45,361 bases of DNA, from the IMG/VR virus record IMGVR_UViG_3300044627_001800, positions 1 through 45,361 of that record; one strand, written 5' to 3'. Of the stretch, positions 4,456 through 10,526 are shown piece by piece. A program made the position numbers and the translations under genes. The stretch is from a virus. The notes under the pieces are model-generated. The model was not told where the DNA came from, ran no database searches, and saw nothing but the letters and a program-made list of their open reading frames with translations. How positions within the stretch are numbered: the first letter of the stretch is position 1; each line of letters starts with the position of its first letter.

Positions 4456-4577
4456 AAAGGTGTTTGCTTTTGCGCCTTTCGCAATGCCTTGTTAGACTTG
4501 CGGTGCGCTCCCGCTTTTTTAAATAACGCCAAGATAACGAACGGGTTACGTTTCTTAGCGATCTGTTTTCGCTTCAT
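4446..4577 (-). CDS. 43-residue basic microprotein overlapping tRNA-Lys
   Basis: Reading frame ATG (4577) to TAA (4446-4448), preceded by a strong AAGGAG six bases before the start. The product begins MKRKQIAKKRNPFVILALFK and continues with KAGAHRKSNKALRKAQK; about a third of its residues are Lys or Arg, so it probably binds RNA or DNA. It resembles small uncharacterised basic proteins of proteobacteria and phages, but I cannot name a family. Its last ten bases, including the stop, lie inside tRNA-Lys, so the same transcript must be either translated or processed to the tRNA. Confidence 0.7.
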   Translation of the reverse strand: MKRKQIAKKRNPFVILALFKKAGAHRKSNKALRKAQKQTPLGV

Positions 4578-4599
4578 TACTTTCTCCTTAAAAATGTTT

Positions 4600-4674
4600 T
4601 GGTGGAGGTGGAGAGAATCGAACTCTCAATTTCTGGTTGCAAACCAGATGTGTTCCCATTAGCACTACACCCCC
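4600..4674 (-). tRNA. tRNA-Ala(UGC)
   Basis: Acceptor GGGGGTG/CACCTCC (one G-U), CCA encoded. Anticodon arm TCTGG-TTTGCAA-CCAGA gives UGC. Confidence 0.95.
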
Positions 4675-4680
4675 ATTATG

Positions 4681-4827
4681 ATTTGTTTAGTGTTATCGCG
4701 CCTATTTGCCAACAATGTTGCAAGCACTGGCAAGCGAATAGCAGTTATATCAGACAGTTTCGGTCGCACCCTTACTGTCGCGTAGTCATAGCGTCCTATG
4801 ACGATACCTTGATAACACTAAACAAAT
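4681..4827 (-). ncRNA. Structured RNA S4 (17-bp perfect terminal stem)
   Basis: ATTTGTTTAGTGTTATC and its exact complement bound a 147-base element. Inside, in transcript order: TCATAG-GACG-CTATGA, GACAGT/ACTGTC with an inner GGGTGCGACC, and CTATT/AATAG stacked with TGCCA/TGGCA. This is a multi-branch junction closed by a long helix. Size and position in a tRNA cluster recall the stable RNAs C and D of phage T4, though no sequence match can be claimed. The stem would be a strong RNase III substrate. Confidence 0.55.
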
Positions 4828-4837
4828 AATAATTTTG

Positions 4838-5023
4838 TACCATTAATAAACATACTGGCAAATCCCTTCCTAAGATATTGCATTTGCTCTGCTCACTTTT
4901 GTTATCACGTATTCCTTGGACTTGAGACTTAACTCTGGAATGCAAACATTGTTAATGGGTTACCCCATTGGTTTGACTTACTTCCATCCGCAACGGTACT
5001 GGGCAGTATGTTTATTAATGGTA
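4838..5023 (-). ncRNA. Structured RNA S5 (20-bp perfect terminal stem)
   Basis: A 20-bp perfect inverted repeat (4838-4857 and 5004-5023) bounds 186 bases. The 5' arm includes the discriminator and CCA of tRNA-Glu, so forming the stem would hide that tRNA's 3' end. Internal elements include AATGGG-GTAA-CCCATT (GNRA loop) and a TTGCATT/AATGCAA helix. First element after tRNA-Glu in the operon and separated from S4 by about ten bases. Confidence 0.55.
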
Positions 5024-5093
5024 CACCGTACCAGAATCGAACTGGTCTTTTCGCCTTGAAAGGGCAACGTCCTAACCGATAGACGAACGGTGC
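5019..5093 (-). tRNA. tRNA-Glu(UUC)
   Basis: First tRNA of the operon. Acceptor GCACCGT/ACGGTGT (G1-U72), discriminator A, CCA encoded. Loop CTTTCAA gives UUC. Its 3' end is shared with the S5 stem. Confidence 0.94.
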
Positions 5094-5097
5094 AAAT

Positions 5098-5139
5098 TGA
5101 CAGACAAATTTTTAAAGAGCGGTGACTGATTTTTCAGTC
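5098..5139 (-). promoter_or_regulatory. boxB/boxA-like antitermination leader
   Basis: Just after the tRNA promoter the transcript has a GACTGA-AAAA-TCAGTC hairpin (5139-5124) and then CGCTCTTTAAAAATTTGTC (5121-5103). The latter closely matches the boxA of E. coli rRNA leaders (GCTCTTTAACAATTT), in the same boxB-then-boxA order. In bacteria boxA recruits NusB/NusE so that RNA polymerase reads through long untranslated, structured RNA, which suits a 5-kb tRNA operon. Confidence 0.75.
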
Positions 5140-5148
5140 TAGATACGT

Positions 5149-5177
5149 ATCTTAACACGCATCTTGGTTGTTGTCAA
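5149..5177 (-). promoter_or_regulatory. Sigma70 promoter of the tRNA operon
   Basis: TTGACA (5177-5172), 17-base spacer, TAAGAT (5154-5149). An A/T-rich run lies upstream, resembling an UP element. Transcription should start near 5142 and run into the boxA leader and tRNA-Glu. Confidence 0.85.
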
Positions 5178-5221
5178 CAACTTTTTGAAATTTTTTTCAC
5201 TTCGTTGTTTTCTAGCAACAC

Positions 5222-5254
5222 AAAGAAAAACCCCCTAGTTTTTACGCTAGGGGG
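5222..5254 (-). terminator. Intrinsic terminator, part of a possible attenuator
   Basis: Minus-strand hairpin CCCCCTAG/CTAGGGGG followed by TTTTTCTTTG. It ends transcripts arriving from the MazG-like gene, just before the tRNA operon promoter. Confidence 0.9.
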
Positions 5255-5400
5255 CTTGTCTTTGTATTCAGTTGGACTTTTTAGTCCTCAGGTACAAGCC
5301 CCCATTCCAGGTGTGTGGCTATCGGCAATCTCAAAGCGAGATACACCCTGCCAATTGCATGACGCTGGCATTGTGTTTCTATATGAGAGTTTCGATAATT
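5250..5400 (-). promoter_or_regulatory. Candidate attenuator or riboswitch-like leader
   Basis: Between the MazG-like stop codon and the terminator the transcript holds TGCCA/TGGCA, then CAGGGTGT pairing with ACACaCCTG around ATCTC-GCTTT-GAGAT, then GGGGGCTTGT (5303-5294). This last segment is perfectly complementary to ACAAGCCCCC (5259-5250), whose C-run is also the 5' arm of the terminator. The two pairings exclude each other, the classic terminator/antiterminator layout. No known riboswitch family is recognised. Confidence 0.5.
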
Positions 5401-5403
5401 GCT

Positions 5404-5685
5404 TCATTGAAGTTTGTCTTCCTTAAAAATATCTGACCATTGTGTCAGTCTATTACGTTTGTTTAGTTCTGCTTTAAAAATTTCTGAGTCATCGACAACA
5501 TTATGTTGTTTCAACAATGTAATCATACATTGTAAGTCGCCAAGTTCTCCTGCAAGTCTTTGACGATTGGTTTGATCTAGATACATTTCATCAATACCAA
5601 ATCGAAAAATCTTACTGATTGCTTGAATCACCTCTGCACATTCTTCCTGTGTGATCCTAAGAATCTCTTTTTGTTTCTCATTCAT
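5404..5685 (-). CDS. MazG-like nucleotide pyrophosphohydrolase
   Basis: 93 residues from the ATG at 5685, which has AGAGGA upstream; a longer frame exists without a ribosome-binding site. The alpha-helical MazG fold is indicated by EECAEVIQAISKIFRFG followed by LAGELGDLQCMITLL, giving the ExxE and ExxD metal-binding pairs that chelate Mg for cleavage of (d)NTPs to (d)NMPs and pyrophosphate. Family members in phages adjust nucleotide or alarmone pools. It has its own promoter (5708-5736), and its transcript runs into the attenuator-like region in front of the tRNA operon. Confidence 0.85.
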   Translation of the reverse strand: MNEKQKEILRITQEECAEVIQAISKIFRFGIDEMYLDQTNRQRLAGELGDLQCMITLLKQHNVVDDSEIFKAELNKRNRLTQWSDIFKEDKLQ

Positions 5686-5707
5686 TATATATCCTCTGAA
5701 CACTACA

Positions 5708-5736
5708 ATTATATCACAATCAAAAGTTTTTTTCAA
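5708..5736 (-). promoter_or_regulatory. Sigma70 promoter for the MazG-like gene
   Basis: TTGAAA (5736-5731), 17 bases, TATAAT (5713-5708), 23 bases before the start codon. Confidence 0.75.
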
Positions 5737-5748
5737 GTTTTTTATTAA

Positions 5749-5825
5749 GGGGCACGATTGTCTATTTCACAATAGTCTGCTGTTGTTTAAAACTGAGCCA
5801 TTGAAGTCCAATTGGCAAGTTCCCC
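5749..5825 (-). other. tRNA-like 77-nt fold
   Basis: In the 146-base gap between the MazG-like gene and the gene ending at 5833. GGGGAAC pairs with GTGCCCC (6 of 7), GCCA/TGGC form a D-stem-like arm, CAGTT/AACAG an imperfect anticodon-like arm with a short loop, and ATTGT-GAAATAG-ACAAT a T-arm-like hairpin of correct size. The T loop lacks TTC, one extra base follows the T stem, and there is no CCA. Could be a decayed tRNA; chance folding is possible. Confidence 0.3.
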
Positions 5826-5832
5826 ATTCTGA

Positions 5833-6132
5833 TCATTGAATGAATTGTTTCACTAAGAAACTTTTCACTTCACTCGCATAGCGAAAACTCTTTATAAACT
5901 TCTTACCATTAATCCTATACTGCACTTCTACATTCTTAGGTGCTTTCACTAGGACTGCACCATAACAATCTTTTGATAACCCAAATGGTATCACATATGC
6001 ATCACCTTTGTCAAGTTTTTGCTTGCGGTAACCATTTGCGCCTTTGATTCGATCTAACGCACCGAATCTCACGGTGTCTAAAATCTCTGTGGCAATCGAT
6101 TGCCTAGGACCCATTCCATCAAAATACATCAT
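5833..6132 (-). CDS. Conserved phage protein of unknown function
   Basis: 99 residues. Starts at the ATG overlapping the stop of the preceding oxygenase gene (TGATG), so translation is probably coupled. Contains PRQSIATEILDTVRFGALD and a basic middle (ANGYRKQKLDKGDAYVIPFG). No membrane segment, signal peptide or known motif. Predicted soluble, mixed alpha/beta; function unknown. Confidence 0.7.
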   Translation of the reverse strand: MMYFDGMGPRQSIATEILDTVRFGALDRIKGANGYRKQKLDKGDAYVIPFGLSKDCYGAVLVKAPKNVEVQYRINGKKFIKSFRYASEVKSFLVKQFIQ

Positions 6133-6791
6133 CAGAAATACACCATAATCGTTTTGTTGTCATTCGGATCGGTACAGTAGTGACATTGCAAAGTAATTCT
6201 ATGTTCATCCGGCAATGTATAAAACCCACCGATCTTATGCAACATTGTTGATTTCCACATGTTGAATTGTCCGTAGTGATAATTTTTGACACACTTGTTG
6301 CCAGCATCATCTAGATAATCCAACCACGCACCATTCTTCGGTTTCTCTATAAGTAACAATACAGAATGCACCGTATTCATATCTACATCAGGTCGATACA
6401 AAAGTATACTTCGATCCTGATGATAGTATGAGGGTGAATATTGTATTGGCACTTTACTGATATGAAATCCTGGAACAGTAAGCCCATTATACAACTTAAC
6501 CTTCTTGCCTGTCAAGTCTTCAATTCGTTTGAAGATACGATCATAAATCCATTTGAATTCCTTCAACAGAATTTTTTGCGTATCCCGATTGATATCTTCC
6601 TCTTTCTTATCGTTCGATTCCATTTCATACAGAGAATCGCCTAAAGTGTAGAAAAAAGTTTTCTTCGCAGAAGAATATCCAATTGCATCTTGACCAGTTA
6701 CCATTGTCCATTTTCGCTTGAGTGCGAGAACAGATTGGCGCAGTTTTAGTCTTTCGATCTCACTATAAAAATCTTTTTCAGAATGAATCAT
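6132..6791 (-). CDS. 2-oxoglutarate/Fe(II) oxygenase-like protein
   Basis: 219 residues from the ATG at 6791; a longer frame would run far into the preceding gene out of frame. The helical N-terminal half is followed by a beta-helix core: HxD (H124, D126 in YYHQDRS), distal H185 (MLHKIGGF) and R198 (HRITLQCHY). The residue order HxD...H...R is that of iron/2-oxoglutarate dioxygenases. Substrate unknown. It overlaps the upstream gene by 14 bases and the downstream one by one base, so it belongs to a five-gene operon driven from 7627-7655. Confidence 0.7.
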   Translation of the reverse strand: MIHSEKDFYSEIERLKLRQSVLALKRKWTMVTGQDAIGYSSAKKTFFYTLGDSLYEMESNDKKEEDINRDTQKILLKEFKWIYDRIFKRIEDLTGKKVKLYNGLTVPGFHISKVPIQYSPSYYHQDRSILLYRPDVDMNTVHSVLLLIEKPKNGAWLDYLDDAGNKCVKNYHYGQFNMWKSTMLHKIGGFYTLPDEHRITLQCHYCTDPNDNKTIMVYF

Positions 6792-7020
6792 CCACCGAAC
6801 CACCATAGTCTTCATCGGTACCCCAACCTGCCGATGCAAGTGCCGATTGTGCATCACCGTCCATTGAATCATCATAACCAGAGTCATCATATTCAATTGA
6901 ATTGATAACCTCTTCGATCCAACGCATTGGCCATCCCTTCAAATCGCGAATTTCGGTAGCAGTATATCCTGCGATATACATTTCCTCAATATCAATCATA
7001 ACTTCAGACATTTTACTCAT
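6778..7020 (-). CDS. Small acidic phage protein with helix-turn-helix-like N-terminus
   Basis: 80 residues. The first half (EEMYIAGYTATEIRDLKGWP) looks like a short helix-turn-helix of the sigma-region-4/transposase kind; the second half is Asp/Ser-rich and likely disordered. The start overlaps the upstream stop by four bases (ATGA). Role in DNA binding is only suggested by the helical pattern. Confidence 0.65.
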   Translation of the reverse strand: MSKMSEVMIDIEEMYIAGYTATEIRDLKGWPMRWIEEVINSIEYDDSGYDDSMDGDAQSALASAGWGTDEDYGGSVDDSF

Positions 7021-7364
7021 GCTAGTTCCTTTTGTTTATCCAAAACTTGTTGATACGTCATTGCTGGTTCTTTGCTAGTAATAGCACCATCAAACTGTAA
7101 CTGAGACCTCTCAAACCATGAAAGGTAATCATCACTTTCCACAGACCAATCAACCATGTATTCACTTGAGTAATCCGTATCAGTTTCAATACCGGTCAAA
7201 GCAAACTTCACAAACTCATTATAGTCTATGTTAAGAGGAACGTCAAGTATCTTATACTCGGAACCGCCTTTTGCTTTCCAATACTGAGGGCATTCACCTG
7301 TACCATCCCAATCATGTGCGCCATAATTTTCGTGATATTGAGTGCGAATAACAAGCATAACCAT
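7017..7364 (-). CDS. Conserved phage protein of unknown function
   Basis: 115 residues beginning MVMLVIRTQYHENYGAHDWD, with CPQYWKAKGGSEYKI. The N-terminal pattern (RTQYxENYGxH) is one I recognise from uncharacterised proteins of T4-like phages. No catalytic motif assigned. Overlaps its neighbours at both ends, in the operon 7597 to 5833. Confidence 0.7.
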   Translation of the reverse strand: MVMLVIRTQYHENYGAHDWDGTGECPQYWKAKGGSEYKILDVPLNIDYNEFVKFALTGIETDTDYSSEYMVDWSVESDDYLSWFERSQLQFDGAITSKEPAMTYQQVLDKQKELA

Positions 7365-7597
7365 TATACAGTCTCCGTGCTTTTTGCGTCCATCATTTCG
7401 AACAGAATAAACTTCGCAACATTTAATTGCTTACGAACATCTTCGGCTCGACCCATTGCAGTCAACTCTTGGCAGTCAGAAAGAATACCTGCTACGACCA
7501 TTTCAAGACCGGACAACTTTGCAGTCAGCCCTTCCATGTAGTCTTCACGGATATCTTCTTTTGTCATACCGAACATTGCAATTTCTTTAGCGGACAT
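7364..7597 (-). CDS. Small helical phage protein
   Basis: 77 residues, almost entirely predicted helix (AKLSGLEMVVAGILSDCQEL). First gene of the operon, 30 bases after the promoter -10 at 7627; AAAGG precedes the ATG. Unknown function. Confidence 0.7.
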   Translation of the reverse strand: MSAKEIAMFGMTKEDIREDYMEGLTAKLSGLEMVVAGILSDCQELTAMGRAEDVRKQLNVAKFILFEMMDAKSTETV

Positions 7598-7626
7598 AAC
7601 TTGCCTTTCTCAATTTCAACACAACC

Positions 7627-7655
7627 ATTATATCAACAATCCAAGTACCTGTCAA
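7627..7655 (-). promoter_or_regulatory. Sigma70 promoter
   Basis: TTGACA (7655-7650), 17 bases, TATAAT (7632-7627). Drives the operon 7597-5833. Confidence 0.85.
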
Positions 7656-7663
7656 GTCTTTTT

Positions 7664-8002
7664 TCACAGATACAGAGGACCAGTCCAACGAACGGTGTAT
7701 CCACCATCCAGAATGTTACCGCGAGCCGCGTTACGTGCAGGAGCCGCCCAACCAGCCGCTTTCAGAATGTCGCCTTTACGGAATTTCTTGTCCGTATCAG
7801 TCTTCACAATGAAACCCCAAACGGAAGAACCAGTAACAACTTTGATATACTTGCTACCTTCATCAATACGAATGCCATTGATAAACTCATCAAGCATACG
7901 GGCTTGAATCTCGGTGCGAGGTTTACCGCTTAACGTTTGCCAACCTTCATAGTCAGCAACAATGTCATTCTTCAAGGTTTCGAGGGCTTCGTTCATCATC
8001 AT
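7664..8002 (-). CDS. Conserved phage protein of unknown function
   Basis: 112 residues from the first of three consecutive ATGs at 8002, preceded by GGAGAAA. C-terminal block WGFIVKTDTDKKFRKGDILK then AAGWAAPARNAARGN is typical of a family spread among phages, with no known role. Single-gene unit with its own promoter. Confidence 0.75.
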   Translation of the reverse strand: MMMNEALETLKNDIVADYEGWQTLSGKPRTEIQARMLDEFINGIRIDEGSKYIKVVTGSSVWGFIVKTDTDKKFRKGDILKAAGWAAPARNAARGNILDGGYTVRWTGPLYL

Positions 8003-8032
8003 TTTCTCCGTGTTTCTCAATCAACAGAGTCT

Positions 8033-8060
8033 ATTCTACACGATTCGGAGGATATGTCAA
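8033..8060 (-). promoter_or_regulatory. Sigma70 promoter
   Basis: TTGACA (8060-8055), 16 bases, TAGAAT (8038-8033), about 30 bases before the gene at 8002. Confidence 0.75.
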
Positions 8061-8175
8061 GGGTTATTTTCAATGTTGGGTAAAAACAACACAGTATGTT
8101 GCAAAAAAGCAACGATTTAGGGCGGTTTTAGGCGGTTTTTGCTAGGGGGTGAGTGTCAGAGTGTCAATCCAACGA

Positions 8176-8198
8176 GAAAACCGCCTAAAGGGCGGTTT
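8176..8198 (-). terminator. Intrinsic terminator
   Basis: Minus-strand AAACCGCC-CTTTA-GGCGGTTTTC, directly after the gene ending at 8217. Further copies of the ACCGCC motif follow at 8118-8140. The rest of 8061-8216 carries a GTTGC/GCAAC hairpin and no gene. Confidence 0.85.
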
Positions 8199-8216
8199 GG
8201 GGTGTCTAAATTAGTA

Positions 8217-8480
8217 TCAGATATCGGTGTTTGTAGTATGAATGCCGATTTTGGATAGTTGTTTTCTAGCCTCTTTCAGGTCAGAATCTTCTACCGCGGC
8301 ATCACACATACGTAAATGGTACATTGCCATTAACTCTAGTGCATAATTTATATCATCTTCATCAACAACTGCCATCCACTTCCTGATTGTGGTTTTGGAT
8401 GCGTTGATCAGAAACTTTAAATTGTCTAAGTCTCTTTGAGTGAGTCCGTCATAGTCTCTATTGGTAATCTTCGAATTCAT
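8217..8480 (-). CDS. Conserved small phage protein
   Basis: 87 residues from the ATG at 8480 (AGAGGAC upstream). Starts with MNSKITNRDYDGLTQRDLDN, then helical; the TNRDYDxLTQRDLDNL pattern recurs in T4-like cyanophages in the replication region. Overlaps the 3' end of the preceding gene by 23 bases out of frame. Last gene before a terminator. Unknown function. Confidence 0.75.
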   Translation of the reverse strand: MNSKITNRDYDGLTQRDLDNLKFLINASKTTIRKWMAVVDEDDINYALELMAMYHLRMCDAAVEDSDLKEARKQLSKIGIHTTNTDI

Positions 8481-8643
8481 CAAAGTCCTCTTCCCTTATA
8501 TTTTTCGGATCAAGAAACTTAAATTGCTTCTTCATCTTATCTTTTTTCTTTTGGGATTCACTTACCTGCTTTACCTTCTTTCGCGGACGATCTTCGTCTT
8601 CGTAAAATTCGCGAAAACTGTTATATTTTTTAGTCTTAGCCAT
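8458..8643 (-). CDS. Small highly charged phage protein
   Basis: 61 residues, Lys/Glu/Asp-rich (RPRKKVKQVSESQKKKDKMK), with an acidic C-terminus EEDFDEFEDYQ. Probably disordered. The overlapping layout with its neighbours supports it being real; function unknown. Confidence 0.65.
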   Translation of the reverse strand: MAKTKKYNSFREFYEDEDRPRKKVKQVSESQKKKDKMKKQFKFLDPKNIREEDFDEFEDYQ

Positions 8644-8647
8644 AGCG

Positions 8648-9094
8648 TTATGAATTAGGTTCTCCTAGAAAAACTTCTGGTAGTGCTTCTTCTACCAACT
8701 TACGGTTGATGCCTTTATATGACAATTTCTTGTCTTTCACCTGAATAACAAGTTTTGCTTCTTCAGGTGATACTGCTTCCAGAATCTCAATAAAGATTTT
8801 TTCTTTTCTGATTCTATTCAGATTTGATGCCGGTAGCAAGTATTCTAGTTTCCGAATTTCTGAAGGTAGGCGATTCAATCCCATATTTGCAGGAACTTCC
8901 ATTTCCTTGTATGGGGGTGAACCTTCAGGTAAATCGAAAGTCACATCTTTACGAAAAGTATACCACATCAATACTTTAACCTCTTTGCGTAGATTTGCAA
9001 TTTGTGTCAAAGCGTCTGACCTTTTAGGTGCAGGTAAATCGGAGACATGTTTTAAAATCTCCGGTAATGTCATCTTACCAATATCAATAGCCAT
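8648..9094 (-). CDS. DUF6433-like phage protein
   Basis: 148 residues. N-terminal helical region (MTLPEILKHVSDLPAPKRSD) followed by VTFDLPEGSPPYKEMEVP, a combination I associate with the DUF6433 family found next to the replication genes of T4-like phages. Role unknown; being between RNase H and small early genes suggests a replication or recombination accessory role (inference). Confidence 0.7.
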   Translation of the reverse strand: MAIDIGKMTLPEILKHVSDLPAPKRSDALTQIANLRKEVKVLMWYTFRKDVTFDLPEGSPPYKEMEVPANMGLNRLPSEIRKLEYLLPASNLNRIRKEKIFIEILEAVSPEEAKLVIQVKDKKLSYKGINRKLVEEALPEVFLGEPNS

Positions 9095-9096
9095 AT

Positions 9097-9963
9097 TTAA
9101 AATTCCTGAATGTGTTCCATAAGCATTTTCATGCGGTGTTTAATTAAATAGTCGAAAATCTTCTCTCTACCATTTTGTTTAGCGTTCTTATATGTATCTA
9201 GAATGTTTTGCTTATATTCCTCAGGAATCTTGGACAAGTCGATCAACATCTCATTTCTTCGATAGTTTCTCAGCATGTTTTCGTCACAAAAAGCCTCAGG
9301 TTCTTGATCCATCCAGGTATTTAGTTTTTTCTCAGTTACAGGTTTCTGCCGACTTTCAGTAACAAAGCAATCATCACCACTAAGAAAATTAGGAATACCA
9401 TCGCTTCTATCCCCCTTAATTATATGTTCTTTTAGGAATTTATCGGGTTCGGTATTACGAATGAACTTCTTTGCCATAGGACTAAACTGATCAACATTTA
9501 CGAACTTTTGCAATTGTTGAAAGTCTTTGTCACTTGATAAAATCAGAATCTTTTCGGTATCGGCATTCTTCAGGTAAACCCCATATTCATGACATAGTGT
9601 ACCGATTACATCATCGGCCTCAGTCTTTTCAACTTGAACAACACGATATGGAAAGTTTTCACGAATCTCATCGCGGACTTTATTCAAAGTTTCAAAGATC
9701 ATGTTCCAGTCAAATGGTGACGCTTCGCGATCCTTCCTGCGCCCATGCTTGTAGTATGGAAACAAGTCTCTGCGCCAATACTTCTTATCATCGGAACAAA
9801 TGATCATTTCGCCATATTCATCTTTGAATTTGACGTTATACATTCTCAACGAATTGAGAACCATGTGACGAATCAGGTTTTCGTCAATCTGATTTGATGC
9901 ATTCGAATTGATTTGCATCATCAGGTTTGAAATCATCACCTGATTCAAGTCAACTAAGATCAT
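9097..9963 (-). CDS. rnh: T4-type RNase H (FEN-family 5' nuclease)
   Basis: 288 residues (T4 RNase H: 305). The N-terminal PIN-like core has the acidic metal ligands in order: MILVDLNQ (D5), SDDKKYWRRDLFPYYKHGR, VEKTEADDVIGTL and ILSSDKDFQQL, followed by the DRSDGIPNF helix-hairpin-helix-type loop. The enzyme removes RNA primers and a few bases of DNA from lagging-strand fragments. Start overlaps the stop of the upstream gene (ATGA). Confidence 0.92.
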   Translation of the reverse strand: MILVDLNQVMISNLMMQINSNASNQIDENLIRHMVLNSLRMYNVKFKDEYGEMIICSDDKKYWRRDLFPYYKHGRRKDREASPFDWNMIFETLNKVRDEIRENFPYRVVQVEKTEADDVIGTLCHEYGVYLKNADTEKILILSSDKDFQQLQKFVNVDQFSPMAKKFIRNTEPDKFLKEHIIKGDRSDGIPNFLSGDDCFVTESRQKPVTEKKLNTWMDQEPEAFCDENMLRNYRRNEMLIDLSKIPEEYKQNILDTYKNAKQNGREKIFDYLIKHRMKMLMEHIQEF

Positions 9964-10526
9964 GCTTCTTCTTCCTCATCGGACCATGTGCCCTTTTTAT
10001 TTCGATATTCTGCGGCTTCTTCACCATACGCTTCATCCGCATGTTTGTCGCATAGAGTTCGGTGCCACCCAAGTGGGTAATACGTGCCAGCATTACCACA
10101 TTCTTCGCATGTTCGGTAACTCATGTTTTCTGCGAATGAGATATAATTATAATGCGTTTCGCTGGCTCTGTCAACATAGAAACGTAGTCCGCCGAATTTT
10201 TCTTTGATTTGTGATGCCACAGGAATACGTTCGGATTCTTCTTCCATCTTTACTTTTGCTTCGGCAATCATTTCATCGGTGATAGACTCGCCACCTTTCC
10301 ACGGATACGCACCACCTTCTTCTTTCCATTTTACAAGATTTTCGTATCGGCCTTTTGCGTGTCGATATTCACTATACAACATGCCACATAGCACATCGAT
10401 AATGTTATACCAGCCATCACCATGGCTGAATCCCCAACACATTGCAGTTTGTGTCATTGGTGCATTGCGATCCCTAAAGATCAGAGGATACTTTTCGCAC
10501 AATGCTCTATCAAGTTCTTCTCTCAT
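9960..10526 (-). CDS. Zinc-site phage protein of unknown function
   Basis: 188 residues. N-terminal MREELDRALCEKYPLIFRDR and MCWGFSHGDGWYNIIDVLC are strongly conserved in a family of phage and bacterial proteins of unknown function. The C-terminal half has CEECGNAGTYY and, 17 residues on, WHRTLCDKHA, a likely Cys/His zinc knuckle. Coupled to the previous gene by TAATG. Nucleic-acid binding is possible but not shown. Confidence 0.75.
   Translation of the reverse strand: MREELDRALCEKYPLIFRDRNAPMTQTAMCWGFSHGDGWYNIIDVLCGMLYSEYRHAKGRYENLVKWKEEGGAYPWKGGESITDEMIAEAKVKMEEESERIPVASQIKEKFGGLRFYVDRASETHYNYISFAENMSYRTCEECGNAGTYYPLGWHRTLCDKHADEAYGEEAAEYRNKKGTWSDEEEEA

Noticed and set aside
1-5100. CRISPR array
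   Set aside because: Repeated words such as TTCGAA are tRNA T loops at unequal spacing with unrelated flanks; there are no direct repeats with uniform spacers.
8118-8140. Second terminator or attachment site
   Set aside because: Copies of ACCGCC are direct repeats next to the terminator; no integrase gene or duplicated tRNA end accompanies them.
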